Below, one piece after another: positions 34,570 through 45,250 of a stretch of DNA of 64,000 bases. The DNA comes from Megachile rotundata (taxonomy: Eukaryota > Arthropoda > Insecta > Hymenoptera > Megachilidae), in contig NC_134989.1 in the NCBI RefSeq assembly GCF_050947335.1, positions 7,123,501 to 7,187,500 on the forward strand. Direction: 5' to 3'. Position numbers and translations under genes: made by a program. The stretch's first letter is position 1. Each line of letters starts with the position of its first letter. Below the pieces are notes generated by a model, which saw only the letters and a list, made by a program, of their open reading frames with translations, ran no database searches and had not been told where the DNA came from.

Positions 34570-35225
34570 AAAAAAAGTATCAATATACGAACGATTTATG
34601 AAATGAGAAATTTGTATAGTATTACATTTAATATTTAAAGAATATGTTCAATGAAAAATGATGAAAAGCTACATTTTATATCTTAACAATTTATCAGACG
34701 CAAAATTATGAAATACAAGATTTAATATTTTTACAATTTGTCAAATGAAAAATTATGAAATATTATATTTAATATTTTAACAATTTATTCAATGAAAAAT
34801 TATGGAATACAACATTTTATATTTTAATAATTAATCAACTGAAAAATTATGAAACATTACATTTAATATTTAAACAATTTAGCAAATGAAAAATTATGAA
34901 ATGCTGCATTTTATATTTTAACAATTTATCAAATGAAAAATCATATAATACTACATTTAATATTTAAACAATTTATTCAATGAAAAATTGTGAAACACCA
35001 CATTTTGTATTTTAACAATTTATCAACTGAAAAATTATATAATACAACATTTTATATTTTAACAGATTATCAAGTGAAAAATTATCAAATACTACATTCA
35101 ATATTTTAACAATTTATTCAATGAAAAATTATGAAACACCACATTTTATATTTTAACAATTTATCAAATGAAAAATGGTATATAAACAATTTATCCAGTG
35201 CAAAATTGTATGGTAACATTTTATA
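34570..35225. repeat. 47-bp array with alternating units (94-bp higher-order repeat)
   Basis: AATGAAAAAT or AACTGAAAAAT falls at 34744, 34791, 34838, 34885, 34932 and 34979, always 47 bp apart. Units mostly alternate between ACATTTAATATTT and ACATTTTATATTTT, giving a 94-bp dimer. About fourteen units can be followed, more diverged at both ends. Confidence 0.93.
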
Positions 35226-35689
35226 TTTAAATAAACGTATTCAAATACAAATTATAAAATATTTAAAAAGCGTAATCGAGCGTAAGTTATAAAACATAGC
35301 AAGCTTGCGCCATTTCAAAAGGCATGTCAAAAAAGTGTAATTATAAAAGATAAAAAGTGTTTCCGACCATGTCATGAATAATAGAATCTACAATTCATTT
35401 ATGTTTAACAAAACCCGAGAATTTCATAGAATATTTTATTTTATGTAGGATATTCTCAACACGATACAACAAAGGATTAAACGAATCAAATTACGTTTGC
35501 TACGTTGTTATTCGCCTGCAGTAGTAAATGATATTACAAAGAGATTACACAAGTGATCTGCTTGAAATAAATTCGAAAATCTCGAATAATTATTTGAAAT
35601 AATGATCATTATTGTAATGATAATTCAATATCAGTGTGTTTCTGCTCGTTGATGTCATTTAATATCAGTGAAGTTATTGGTTGAAAAGT
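35226..35689. other. A+T-rich unique sequence, no feature seen
   Basis: Lies between two arrays. No frame, RNA gene or mobile-element end was recognised. Confidence 0.55.
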
Positions 35690-35925
35690 TACAATACCGA
35701 TTCTTGCAAAAAGTTATAATATCGATTTTGGTACTTGAGAATAATTATAACATTAATTTTAGTTCTTGAAAACAGTTATGTATCGATTTTAGTTCTTGAA
35801 AATATTTGTGTAACGACTTTACTTCTTGAAAAGAGCTGGAATACGAATTTTAATTCTTAGTCGAATTCAGTTCTTGGAAACAGTTGTTAAATCTATGCGA
35901 GTTCTTAAAAACAGCTGTGCGTGAA
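35690..35925. repeat. CAGTTCTTGAAAACAGTTAT repeat, left block
   Basis: Six to seven units of AGTTCTTGAAAACAGTTAT followed by ATCGATTTT, at about 30-40 bp spacing. The same unit occurs again at 37546-37660, on the far side of the 16-bp array. Confidence 0.85.
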
Positions 35926-35934
35926 GAGGCTGAC

Positions 35935-37180
35935 TGAGGTGTTCTCATACTTCCAAATTTCTATATCCTCGAATTTCCACATTTCTGAGCTCGTACATTT
36001 CCAAATCTCTACATGCCCGAATACCTACATTTCCAAATCTCTATACTCCCAAATCTCTCAATTCCCAAATCCTTACATTTCCGAATCCTTGCATTCCCAA
36101 ATCCCTATATTTCCAAATCTTCACTTTCCCGAATTCCTACATTCCCGAACACCCACATTCTCAAATTCCGACATTCCTAAGTCCCTCTATTCCCGAATTC
36201 CTACATTATCGAATCCCCACATTCCCAAATTCTGACGTGTCCAAATCGCTATATTCCCAAATTCCTAGATCCCCAAATCGATACATCCCCAAATCCCTTT
36301 ACTCCCAAATCTCTACATCCCCAAGTTCTTACATACCCAAATCATTACGTTTAAAATCCCTATATCCCCGAATCCTTATATTCCCAAATTCTGACATGCC
36401 CAAATCGCTATATTCCGAAATTCCTAGATTCCCAAATCGGTGCGTCCCCAAATCACAACGTCTTCAAATCCCATTATCCCCAAATCCCTACATTCCCAAA
36501 TTCTTACAAATCCAAATCTCTTTATTCCTAAATCCCTACATTCCCAAATTCTCACATACCCAAATCGCCATATCCTCAAATTCCTACATCCCCAAATTGC
36601 TGCGTCCCCAAATTGCACTGTCCCCAAATTGCTGCGTCCCCAAATTCCTACATCCCCAAATCCCTACATCCCTCAATCGGTACATCCCCAAATTGCTCCG
36701 TCCCCAAATTGCTGCGTCCCTAAATTGCTCCGTCCCCGAATTGCTACGTTCCCAAATTCCTACATCCCCAAATCCCTACATCCCCCAATCGGTACATCCC
36801 CAAATTGCTGCGTTCCCAAATTGTTCCGTCCCCAAATTGCTGCGTCCCCAAATTCCTACATCCCCAAATCCCTACATCCCCCAATCGGTACATCCCCAAA
36901 TTGCTGCGTCCCCAAATTTCTCCGTCCCCAAATTGCTGCGTCTCCAAATTCCTACATCCCCAAATCCCTACATCCCCCAATCGGTACATCCCCAAATTGC
37001 TGCGTCCCTAAATTGCTCCGTCCCCAAATTGCTGCGTCCCCAAATTCCTACATCCCCAAATCCCTACATCCCCCAATCGGTACATCCCTAAACTGCTGCG
37101 TCCCCAAATTGTTCCGTCCCCAAATTGCTGCGTCCCCAAATTGCTCCGTCCCCAAATTGCTACGTTCCCAAATAGCTACA
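35935..37180 (-). repeat. 16-bp minisatellite with a 96-bp higher-order unit
   Basis: Monomers such as CCCCAAATTGCTGCGT and CCCCAAATTCCTACAT are 16 bp. CAATCGG falls at 36674, 36786, 36882, 36978 and 37074, so spacings are 112 (7 monomers), then 96, 96 and 96 (6 monomers). The left part (35940-36600) is more diverged and lacks the six-monomer order. Because 96 is a multiple of 3, two plus-strand phases stay open for 284 and 266 codons, with a 32-residue repeat. These are not genes. The core is the reverse complement of the arrays at 42.9 and 48.5 kb. Confidence 0.96.
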
Positions 37181-37545
37181 GCTCCAATTGGTCAGAATAG
37201 AAAAATGGACACCTCACACGTATTTTCAGCGGTATATTGACTTTCACGGTCACACACCAATTATGCCAACAACAATGACAGTCAGCAAACGTCTCTCAAA
37301 AATAAATGATATAATGCGCATTACATTCAACAGTTGTTATTGTCACTTCTATTTTTCTTATTTCATTATTATTCTCATTTACTGAATTGTAACTGAAAGT
37401 GTTCGAGATGGGGATAGATCTTCTTTTTACCTTGGTTCCGACCTCCTGATGCACCACCTCGTGGGTTGACATCTACTAATATACGCTAATGATCAGTCGA
37501 GGCCCTTATAAAATCAATCTCTACTATTATATTTGTATCTGTATT
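37181..37545. other. Unique spacer with a dispersed-repeat fragment
   Basis: The piece 37485-37520 (AATGATCAGTCGAGG then CTTATAAAATC) recurs at 54879-54914 with a 4-base insertion, so it is part of a dispersed element of unknown type. The rest of the spacer is unique. Confidence 0.5.
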
Positions 37546-37660
37546 GATTTCAGTTCTTGAAAATAGTTATAATATCGATCTCAGTTCTCAAAAACAGTTA
37601 CATATCGATCTCAGTTCTTGAAAACAGTTCATATCGACTTCAGTTCTTGAAAATGTTGCG
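37546..37660. repeat. CAGTTCTTGAAAACAGTTAT repeat, right block
   Basis: CAGTTCT(T/C) is at 37551, 37582, 37612 and 37641 (29-31 bp). It has the same unit and orientation as at 35690-35925. Confidence 0.88.
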
Positions 37661-38850
37661 GGGACGTAAATAATACCCTAAATTTTTGCAAACATAATAG
37701 TCCTAGCATATTTCGATTTTAGCTTTGGTTGTAAAGAAGCGATATTACATCGTTTTATATCGTTGTCGTAACTGGTTTTTTTTTTCGCTTTTATATCAGT
37801 TACAAAACGAAAATGGAATCAATATCGGTTTTGCAGTTATTGCGGAAATTATAGATATTGCTGTTGGAGACAACGTACAAAATTTCAACTTTACAGTGTT
37901 GTATTTTCAGTATTACATACAGAATTTTAAGTAGAATATTTTCAATATAGATATTGTTTGTTTTATTTAAAACAATTTATTGCTTCAGTTAAATATTTGC
38001 GTTGAAAAGATTGTCAGGAAATTATAAAATTCGATACATGCTGGATGCGCTTATTATTGTTGAATTATTTCTTTACACAACTTTGTGTATACCTGATTAT
38101 ATATAAATATTTTTTTCACACTGTTTTTCGACAATTTTTGTATCACTTTAATCCCCATGATATTTAAACGTAAGCAAAAAGTCACATACTATAGAAAAAA
38201 TTGTCAGTAACTGATTTCTTAAATGAAAATTAATTTTTTTCGTATCGAAAATTTTATTTATAAAATAAGTCTTTTCATATATGTAAATCGTTTACTCAGA
38301 ATATACTATGTATTAACACGATAAACCATAATAATTATCATTACAATACCATTATCTTTGTTGGAGTTTTGAATTTACGCGCTTTTAGAACTCTTAAATG
38401 AAGAAATTCGCGGTCCTTCGTTTTCTGTTTTTGGTTGCCGTGCAGCGTTTTGTGTTTTACGAATCGTTGGTGACTTCACGTTTTACGATGCCAGGCGTCT
38501 TCTTGTAATAATTTATTTTGCGTATTTTAATAAAAATAACTGTGTTCGCTATTAAAAATCCATCAATCTTTAACTTTCAAATAAAAAATCATTATGATCG
38601 TTAAAATATTTTAAGAAAACAGTATTGTATGCATTCGCAACTTTCATTTCAGGTCGTTCATGTCGTATATGCAATCGATATCGAACCGATGTTCCAATAC
38701 AGTGTCGTTTCTATATCGAAAATCGATATTGTGCAGAAAAGTTTATCCATAACATCGTTTCAAGTCCCATAACAGTCTCAAAACCCGAAACTGATGACTC
38801 ATTACTATTTTCCATACCGGAGCATAGTTAACTGTTTCGTAGTTTTCAGC
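37661..38850. other. Unique A+T-rich sequence, no gene recognised
   Basis: A 69-codon plus frame (37725-37934) and a 68-codon one (38625-38831) have no domains I know. GC-richer words occur at 38400-38510. No mobile-element ends were seen. Confidence 0.5.
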
Positions 38851-38854
38851 TGGA

Positions 38855-39375
38855 TAATTGTCTGCTAGCTAATTGTTCCTAATATAACTGTCTGCTATAT
38901 AATTGTGCACTAAATAATTCTGTGCTATATAATTGTCTGTTATATAACTGTCTGCTACGTAATTTTCAACTGAATAATTGTCTGCCAGCTAATTGTCCGC
39001 AATATAACTGTGTGCTACTTAATTGTCTACTAAATAATTGTCTGTTATATTACAGTCTGCTACATAATTGTCCACTAAATAATTGTCTGTTATATTACTG
39101 TCTGCTACATAATTACCTGTTACATAATAAACATATTTATGTATGTATTGCATAATGTTATATATGTCCCATAACTATGATATATAATAAAGTAACATAA
39201 TATTATATATGTTACATAATGTTATATAGCATGTTATATAATATGTGTTCTATAATTATGTGAAATAATCGCTTCTTATATAACTCTCTACTAGATGACT
39301 GCCTCTTATATAACTGTCTGCTACGTAACTGCTACGTAATTATCTGTTATACAGATAATTGTATGTTATACAATT
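38855..39375. repeat. 15-bp minisatellite ATAATTGTCTGCTAC
   Basis: Monomers are 15 bp. TGCTAC recurs at multiples of 15 (for example 38951, 39011, 39056 and 39101: 60, 45, 45). Because 15 is a multiple of 3, a frame (38922-39155) reads as a pentapeptide repeat of the NCLLY type, which is an artefact. From 39160 to 39375 the array is mixed with ATGTTATATA words. Confidence 0.92.
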
Positions 39376-40512
39376 GTCTACACCTTCCAACAATAAACAA
39401 ACAATACGGTCTTTTCCAATTCTATAAATTTAGGATCTTTATATTGAAACCTTGCATCACAAGAATTCCACATTACAAAATATTTCTAAAATGCTAAAGT
39501 TCTACTAACAATAAGTGTACACCTATTTACATATATGCACATGTCAGTGTGCTCATGTCAGTGTCCTCATATTCGTACATGACCATGTCAACAAAACCCT
39601 AGCTATGGACACAGCATCCGTGGCTATAGGTCACTCGATAAATGGTGCATTCTTAAAAGAAGTCTGTCACATCCCTACAGTTCGATTAAGAAATTACATG
39701 AAACTGGAAAAGAAGTGAAGGCTAAAAGAACCATAAAATGTAAGCCTTGAAGAATTAAATTTGTCGTAAAACTATAAAAGGTTAAAAATATCGCGTATGA
39801 GCTGGAACAGAAAAATTCACACTGTTCAGTACTCACAAAGCTTATACATCGATTCTTGAATCGATTTCGCCACTTTGACGCAGAATGAAAAAAGTAAGAA
39901 TTACAGAAACAATATAGAACCAAAAGCGAAATCAATATGTACCGTTCAATCCATAACACCATTTCGGTTCTAATAACCGTTTCAATCAGAATCGACTTTG
40001 AAGCAGTCTGAAACAGCTATTCTCCGAAGTGTTTCAACTCCTGCTTCAGATGCCCGCTGAAGCTATAACATAAGTAAATTACCGGGTACATTTTCCTGTC
40101 GAACACGTTTTGCACGTAGTTACCAGCTTTTCGAATCACTTGGAATATAAATATGATGTATGCAACCTACGAAGAAAGCTTCGAATCACTTCGAACTTGA
40201 ACTATGTGAACTCTGAAAGTCTCGAAGCCTTGGAAGCTCTGAAGTCTTGGAAGTCTCGAAAGCCTTGAACCTCTTGTAAGTTTGAAACAGTTGAAACCAA
40301 CACCTACCTCGAGTTTGGGATCGTGGTTACCGGCAAAGGGGCTTCCTTCCTTGCGTTATCATTTTTCTTGCTTTACACATGAATTTCTGATATTCAGTAA
40401 ATATCATATTAATAGCTGCTTTAACAAATAGTCGATTTCGAAATGTAAATTAGATATAATTTAAGAACATACAAGTATTGGAGATCAGACTTATGATACA
40501 GTATTTTCAAGT
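39376..40512. other. Unique sequence, no gene recognised
   Basis: Contains a 95-codon minus frame (39675-39962) without a recognisable family and CpG-containing patches (40080-40150). The stretch 40150-40300 has short CTTCGAA/GAAGTC words that reappear inverted near 41310-41400. Confidence 0.45.
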
Positions 40513-40763
40513 TTAACCAGTTAAGTGCGTTCGACGTGTATACACGTCGGACCAAATCTCTATTGCGGTGCGTTTGAATAACGTATTCAGAAACGAATTG
40601 TTAGTTTTTTTAGCGAATAAAAATGTAATCCTTCCTCATTTTTCGTAAAATGTATAATAGTACCATTTGCCTTGCATTTGACGTGTATACATGTCGTTGC
40701 TTGTTTTTAATTCCGCACACTGTGGTGATCTTTCGAAACTAAATTCCACAGTTAACTGGTTAA
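40513..40763. mobile_element. piggyBac-like MITE, 251 bp, with internal palindromes
   Basis: TTAA lies at both ends (40513-40516 and 40760-40763). Inside them the left end is CCAGTTAAGTG and the right end, reversed, CCAGTTAACTG. A perfect 18-bp palindrome CGACGTGTATACACGTCG lies 15 bp inside the left end (40532-40549). A near copy, GACGTGTATACATGTC, lies about 63 bp inside the right end. Short terminal repeats plus a second inverted repeat at unequal distances from the two ends is the layout known for piggyBac. There is no open frame, so it is non-autonomous. A truncated relative is at 29466-29637. Confidence 0.72.
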
Positions 40764-42038
40764 ATTTTGCTGAAAAAAATTATGTAAACTTTTCATAAAT
40801 ATAAATTGACTGATTATGAAAAAATCGTTTTATAGATAAATATACAGTTTGCAGTAAGATCATACGACGATTAATAATTTTATGTTTGGAAAATTACAAG
40901 ATTTGTATGATCGTCGTCAATAGATGTCAAGGTTTAGATTAATGTCATACAAGTACTAAGCAAGCGTATTATTCCATCAAATTACGTCAAATTTTAGACG
41001 TCCTAAAATTGATCATTGTTTGCTATAACAAAGAATCAGTCACTTTGTTTTTGAAATATTAACGTTTATTCAATCATTTTCATTGAACTATAGTTTTAAA
41101 TTGATATATGTACGAGTTACTTTATGGTACTTTTATGTCATCAAATTCTGTCTGAGAATACTATTCTTTAAGACATTCGTACTGCCAGAGTATCAATTAA
41201 CTGTTGAACAGTGAGACAAACCCACAGTAAAAATACCAGGAACGGTAGCACAAGTAAAGAAAATCGGTTTATTAGATGTCAGTAGGTCAAACTCGTGAAC
41301 GACCATCGTTTCAAGAGTTACAAGGCTTCCAAAGTTTTAAAGTTCGAATAAAATTCGAAGTGATTCGAAATTCGAGCATTCCTGAATTGCTTGAAAAGTT
41401 GTAAGAAGAAGCTACGAATCTTCGCCACTATTTACATTCGGAAGTTTTAAACATTACACTTGGCAAATGAGGTTCCAAAAGTCTCAGAACGCAAATAGTT
41501 TTTAAATTCCACGGAAAAACATTTAAATATTAGTACATTTACTTCTACAAAAATTATTAGTAAAATAATTGTAAAGTACCGAGAAGAATGAGTTATTAAA
41601 AGAAGATAATTGAGAATTGGCGCAGCAAGATAACTGCAAAGTAACTTTTGTAAAAATGTTATTTAAATCTGAGGGAATCTTAATTAAATTAGACGAAATT
41701 TTAATTAAATCTGATGAAATGGTAATTAAATAAAATTGAATTTATTAAATTAATTACATTTAACAAATTATCCAAAATAACTTTCGTTGGCTCGCCATTC
41801 ACATGTCAGTCACTGACATATTTAGAATATTACTATATGAAGGTATTTAAGTATACAAGATGTTTCATAATATGTACACGTAATTGCAGTAAAATATTAC
41901 AGTATAATTCATACTCTAAATAATATATAATGCAAGCATTAATGCATTTAAATAAAATATATTCAACATTAAAATAATAGTAATAGAAAATTGTAAGCTA
42001 CTTTATGAAAACATGATAGTGCATATATGATATTTTTA
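40764..42038. other. A+T-rich unique sequence, no gene recognised
   Basis: No long frames. The 41310-41400 piece is partly the reverse complement of 40178-40290 (TTCGAAGTGATTCGAA). TACAAGATGTTTCATAATATG near 41857 looks like a transposon end, but no partner was found. Confidence 0.5.
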
Positions 42039-42277
42039 ACCGACTTCGAAAAAGGAGGAGGTTACTCAATTCGATCAGTATATTTTTTTTTTTTTAAATT
42101 AAAAATACCTCAGTATTTTCGCCTCCGAAAAGGTTGAAATGCATTTAATATGCTACCTAACGAGTAAATAGGTTTCATTCATATCTGTTACGTAATTCTA
42201 TGATTGAATGAAATAGAAATTACTTCATTAGGAAATAGAAATTATTTTATACTTTTTAGTGCATTTCGAAGTCGGCG
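42039..42277. mobile_element. Short MITE with CCGACTTCGAAA ends
   Basis: The left end CCGACTTCGAAA (from 42040) is matched perfectly by the reverse complement at the right (to 42276), over 12 bp. TA flanks both sides (42037-42038 and 42278-42279). The left end continues AAGGAGGAGGTTACTCAATT, a phrase I recall as a very common terminus in insect genomes, especially Lepidoptera. The interior has a T run (about 42086-42097) and no coding sequence. Class II, probably Tc1/mariner-related by its TA flanks. Confidence 0.75.
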
Positions 42278-42540
42278 TATTTTTTTTCTTAAAATTATTT
42301 TATTACATCTGCAATAAATAAATTAATAGATCCTGTAATCTATGAGATACCTAACTCACAAATTAAATATTTTACAATATACTAACTAAATAATCAAATT
42401 TAAATAATTAATTTAAAAAATAATTCACCTGCAATAACTTGCAGATTTGTATGTCTTATAAATGGACACACATCTACAAGTTTTATTTCTTATTAAATTC
42501 GTGCTATCATTTATTATTGATATATTTTCAATTGGCTGAC

Positions 42541-42925
42541 TAAACCTTACGATGCCTTGGAAGTAAAATATTCCGTCAATCGGATCACACCAGAATTCGA
42601 AATTGGATTATCCGTTTGCCAGACGACTGTTCTATCAATTCAGTTACCTAGACGCGTGTTTTTGATAGGATTGTCAGGTGCCGGGTCTAGCAGTAACATT
42701 CTACAGTCCCACAGCGACTGCCATGCCAATAGTCACATTCAACCGTTTTCCATAGAGCGATTTCGGACGTTACAACCAGACGCGGTGACTACCGCAGCGA
42801 TAGGCAGATCAAAACCCAACCAGAAGCTGATGACCATTGGTGTGCACTGTGAGTGCAGCGATAAGATATTAGAAGTCCATGGACATTTTACATTTTGTAA
42901 ATTCGGCATACTTGGATTATAATGA
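42541..42925 (+). other. GC-richer island with a 121-codon anonymous frame
   Basis: A plus-strand frame runs 42557-42922, opening at TTG. Its first part has a hydrophobic stretch (RRVFLIGLSGAGSS) and its end is Cys- and His-containing (VHCECSDK), but I recognise no family. The island ends exactly where the 16-bp array begins. It could be an exon, a pseudogene or conserved non-coding DNA. Coding status is not supported. Confidence 0.25.
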
Positions 42926-42929
42926 AAAT

Positions 42930-43500
42930 TGAAATTTTGGGAATTTGTATTTTTGGAGAATTGGGTATTTTGTTAAGGAATTTGGGGGTAAGGGGAATTT
43001 GGGGTTATAGGAATTTAGGATGATGGGAATTTGGGATGATAGGAATTTGGAATGATGGGAATTGAGGATGATGAGAATTTGGGATTATAGGAATTTGGGA
43101 TTATGGGAATTTGGAATGATGGGAATTTGGGAATATGAGAATTTGGGATGATAGGAATTTGGGATTATGGAAATTTGGGATGATGGGAATTTGGGATGAT
43201 GGGAATTTGGGTTTATGGGAATTTAGGATGGTGGGAATTTGGGTTTATGGGAATTTGGGATGATGGGAATTTGGGATGATGGGAATTTGGGATGATGGGA
43301 ATTTGGGAATATGAGAATTTGGGTTTATGGGAATTTGGGATGATGGGAATTTGGAATGTTGGGAATTTGGGATTATGAGAATTTGAGAATATGAGAACGT
43401 AGGACTATGAGAATTTGAGATTATGGGAATTTGGGTATATGTGAATTTGGAACCACGGAAATTTGGGACTATAGAACTGTTGAAACTTGTAAATTTAAGA
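42930..43500 (+). repeat. 16-bp minisatellite GGGAATTTGGGATGAT
   Basis: About thirty units of GGGAATTTGGGATGAT or GGGAATTTGGG(A/T)TTAT follow one another with few changes from about 43000 to 43380, decaying at the edges. The core AATTTGGG is the reverse complement of the CCCAAATT core at 35935-37180. This is the least diverged copy of the plus-orientation family. Confidence 0.96.
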
Positions 43501-44404
43501 ATTTAGTGATTGGTACTTCACAAAATATAAAGAATACATGAGCTCCATAATTATGCTGTCTGTCAAGTTTGAAATTTTCGCAATCCCTAAATTACAGAGT
43601 TTGGGAAATTAAACTATTCAATAATTCTGTAACCTGGAAACGATCCAATACGAATTTAGAAATTTAGAAATCCATGAATACGGAAATACAGAAATCAAAG
43701 CAGTCCCTCCACAATTATTCAATACCAGATGCCACATGAAGAGTAGCAATTCAGAACATCACATATTCCTTCTGTTCATTGCATATCACTGATACGACCA
43801 CTTCATAATTATCTCATCAAAGCTACTTAATCTCAGCAAATGCTGCCTTTGTTTCTCAACAAATCTCGAAAAACTAACTAAATAAAAAGGCAACATTGAG
43901 GAGATAATTACCAGTTAACAATCGAAGTCCAACTCGGCTGCAGGATTATAACAAGGATCAATATGCAAACGAAGTTCCATAACTCTAACTGAGAGATCGA
44001 ATAAGAAGAGAAAAGGCCGCGATCGAAGTCTAGGTATAAAATTCATCGAATTCAAAGCGGCCGGTTCGGAAGATCGTCCACTTCTTAACAGACGAGCTGC
44101 TTTCGAAAAAGAACGTTCGTAGATAGGAAAAGTTTTCCTCGTCGAGAATAAAGGCGGCGAAAGAAAGGGAATAAGAGAACATCTGGAAAGGTAGAACGAT
44201 AGATCTCCGTGGTCGGATCGTAGATCGTTCATTGTTACCGAGTGGCATTTCAGTACCCAGGTGAACCCTTGATTCCCATAATAATCTTGGTGAACACTCT
44301 TTTTATGTACGCTGCAATGTCTGCAGTAAGTGACGATTCAACAATAGGAATCATTAGGATTTTCAATAAGTGTACTGTATCTAAGAATTTGACTTCGAAC
44401 GACT
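43501..44404. other. Unique sequence with GC-rich island (43900-44260)
   Basis: The island holds a 105-codon ATG frame on minus (43915-44232), rich in Ser, Arg, Leu and Phe, with no known domain. A second minus frame overlaps it. From 44333 to 44405 a phrase related to R1 (TCATTAGGATTTTCAATAAG) appears as a partial internal repeat of R1. Confidence 0.4.
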
Positions 44405-45250
44405 AAAGCTGAAGGCACCGTCGACCCAACGGAAGATTGAACCTAATGCTGAAAGGATGAAATTTTACGCCATTCCTTAAAGATCAGGACACGATACGAA
44501 GCGACTGGAAAATATCGAGGCAGCCTGGCTGTGTTACAAGCGAAAAATACGATGCTTGCCAACAAATAATTGGATGTGCGTCGCAGTAGTGACGATTAAA
44601 GGATGCGATTCATTAGGATTCACAATGAGTGGATATAAGTGGGTATCTATTCAACTTGCCTACAAATTCTGCAACTACACATTTGTATTTCTGGCATATA
44701 CACTTAAAATAGAGAGATTCATTAATATTTGCAAATTTATATCTATGTGCAGCGTCAGTAAGTGAGGATTAAAGGACGGGATCATTAGGATTCCAATAAG
44801 TGAATATAAGTATCTAATGAATTTGACTTCAGACTAGAGTTTGTTTTGCTATGTACTTGATGACTCGAGAGTGTCTTCGAAGAATTTTTACGTTTCGCTC
44901 ATGAGTACAATTTTTGTGACATTGGTGAGAGAGAACAGTTTCTGATTTTCTATTGGTTTAGCTAAAATTCGGGTGGAGATGGAAATGCGAGTAGCGTATG
45001 AAGTGGGTCTGAGTTTTCAAAGAGACCGTAGCAAGTAGTAAAACCAAGCAATATCTCGACATGAATAAAATACTGCAAACGAAAGACTCTACTGCTGAGG
45101 TTAAGAGTTCAGATGTGACTAATAATAACGAAATACTCGCTAGAATGTAATGTGGCTTTGGGTATTGCTGCTACGGGTAAGGTCTAATCTTGCTAGTCCT
45201 ATCTGGTCCTACATACATTCTCCTACATGAAATTTTTAGCATCTAGCGCC
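44405..45250 (+). mobile_element. Dispersed repeat R1, copy 2 (longest)
   Basis: Matches the reverse complement of 7432-8150 and, in its second half, 58521-59099. The phrase CATTAGGATT followed by A(A/G)T(A/G)AGTG occurs at 44352, 44611 and 44783, so R1 contains a diverged internal repeat. A 69-codon ATG frame (44556-44765) overlaps the frame preserved in copy 1. It has no recognisable domain. Right-hand similarity with copy 3 continues to CATCTAGC near 45247. Confidence 0.88.

Noticed and set aside
36237..37240. Two overlapping plus-strand frames of 284 and 266 codons that look like a proline- and serine-rich repeat protein
   Set aside because: Both are translations of the 16-bp/96-bp minisatellite in different phases. 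Open frames follow from the lack of stops in the unit, and the diverged left part shows no sign of frame preservation.
44556..44765. 69-codon gene sharing a peptide with the 66-codon frame at 7900-8100
   Set aside because: Both frames lie in copies of R1 and are similar because the DNA is. One copy has an early stop, so conservation does not show coding function.
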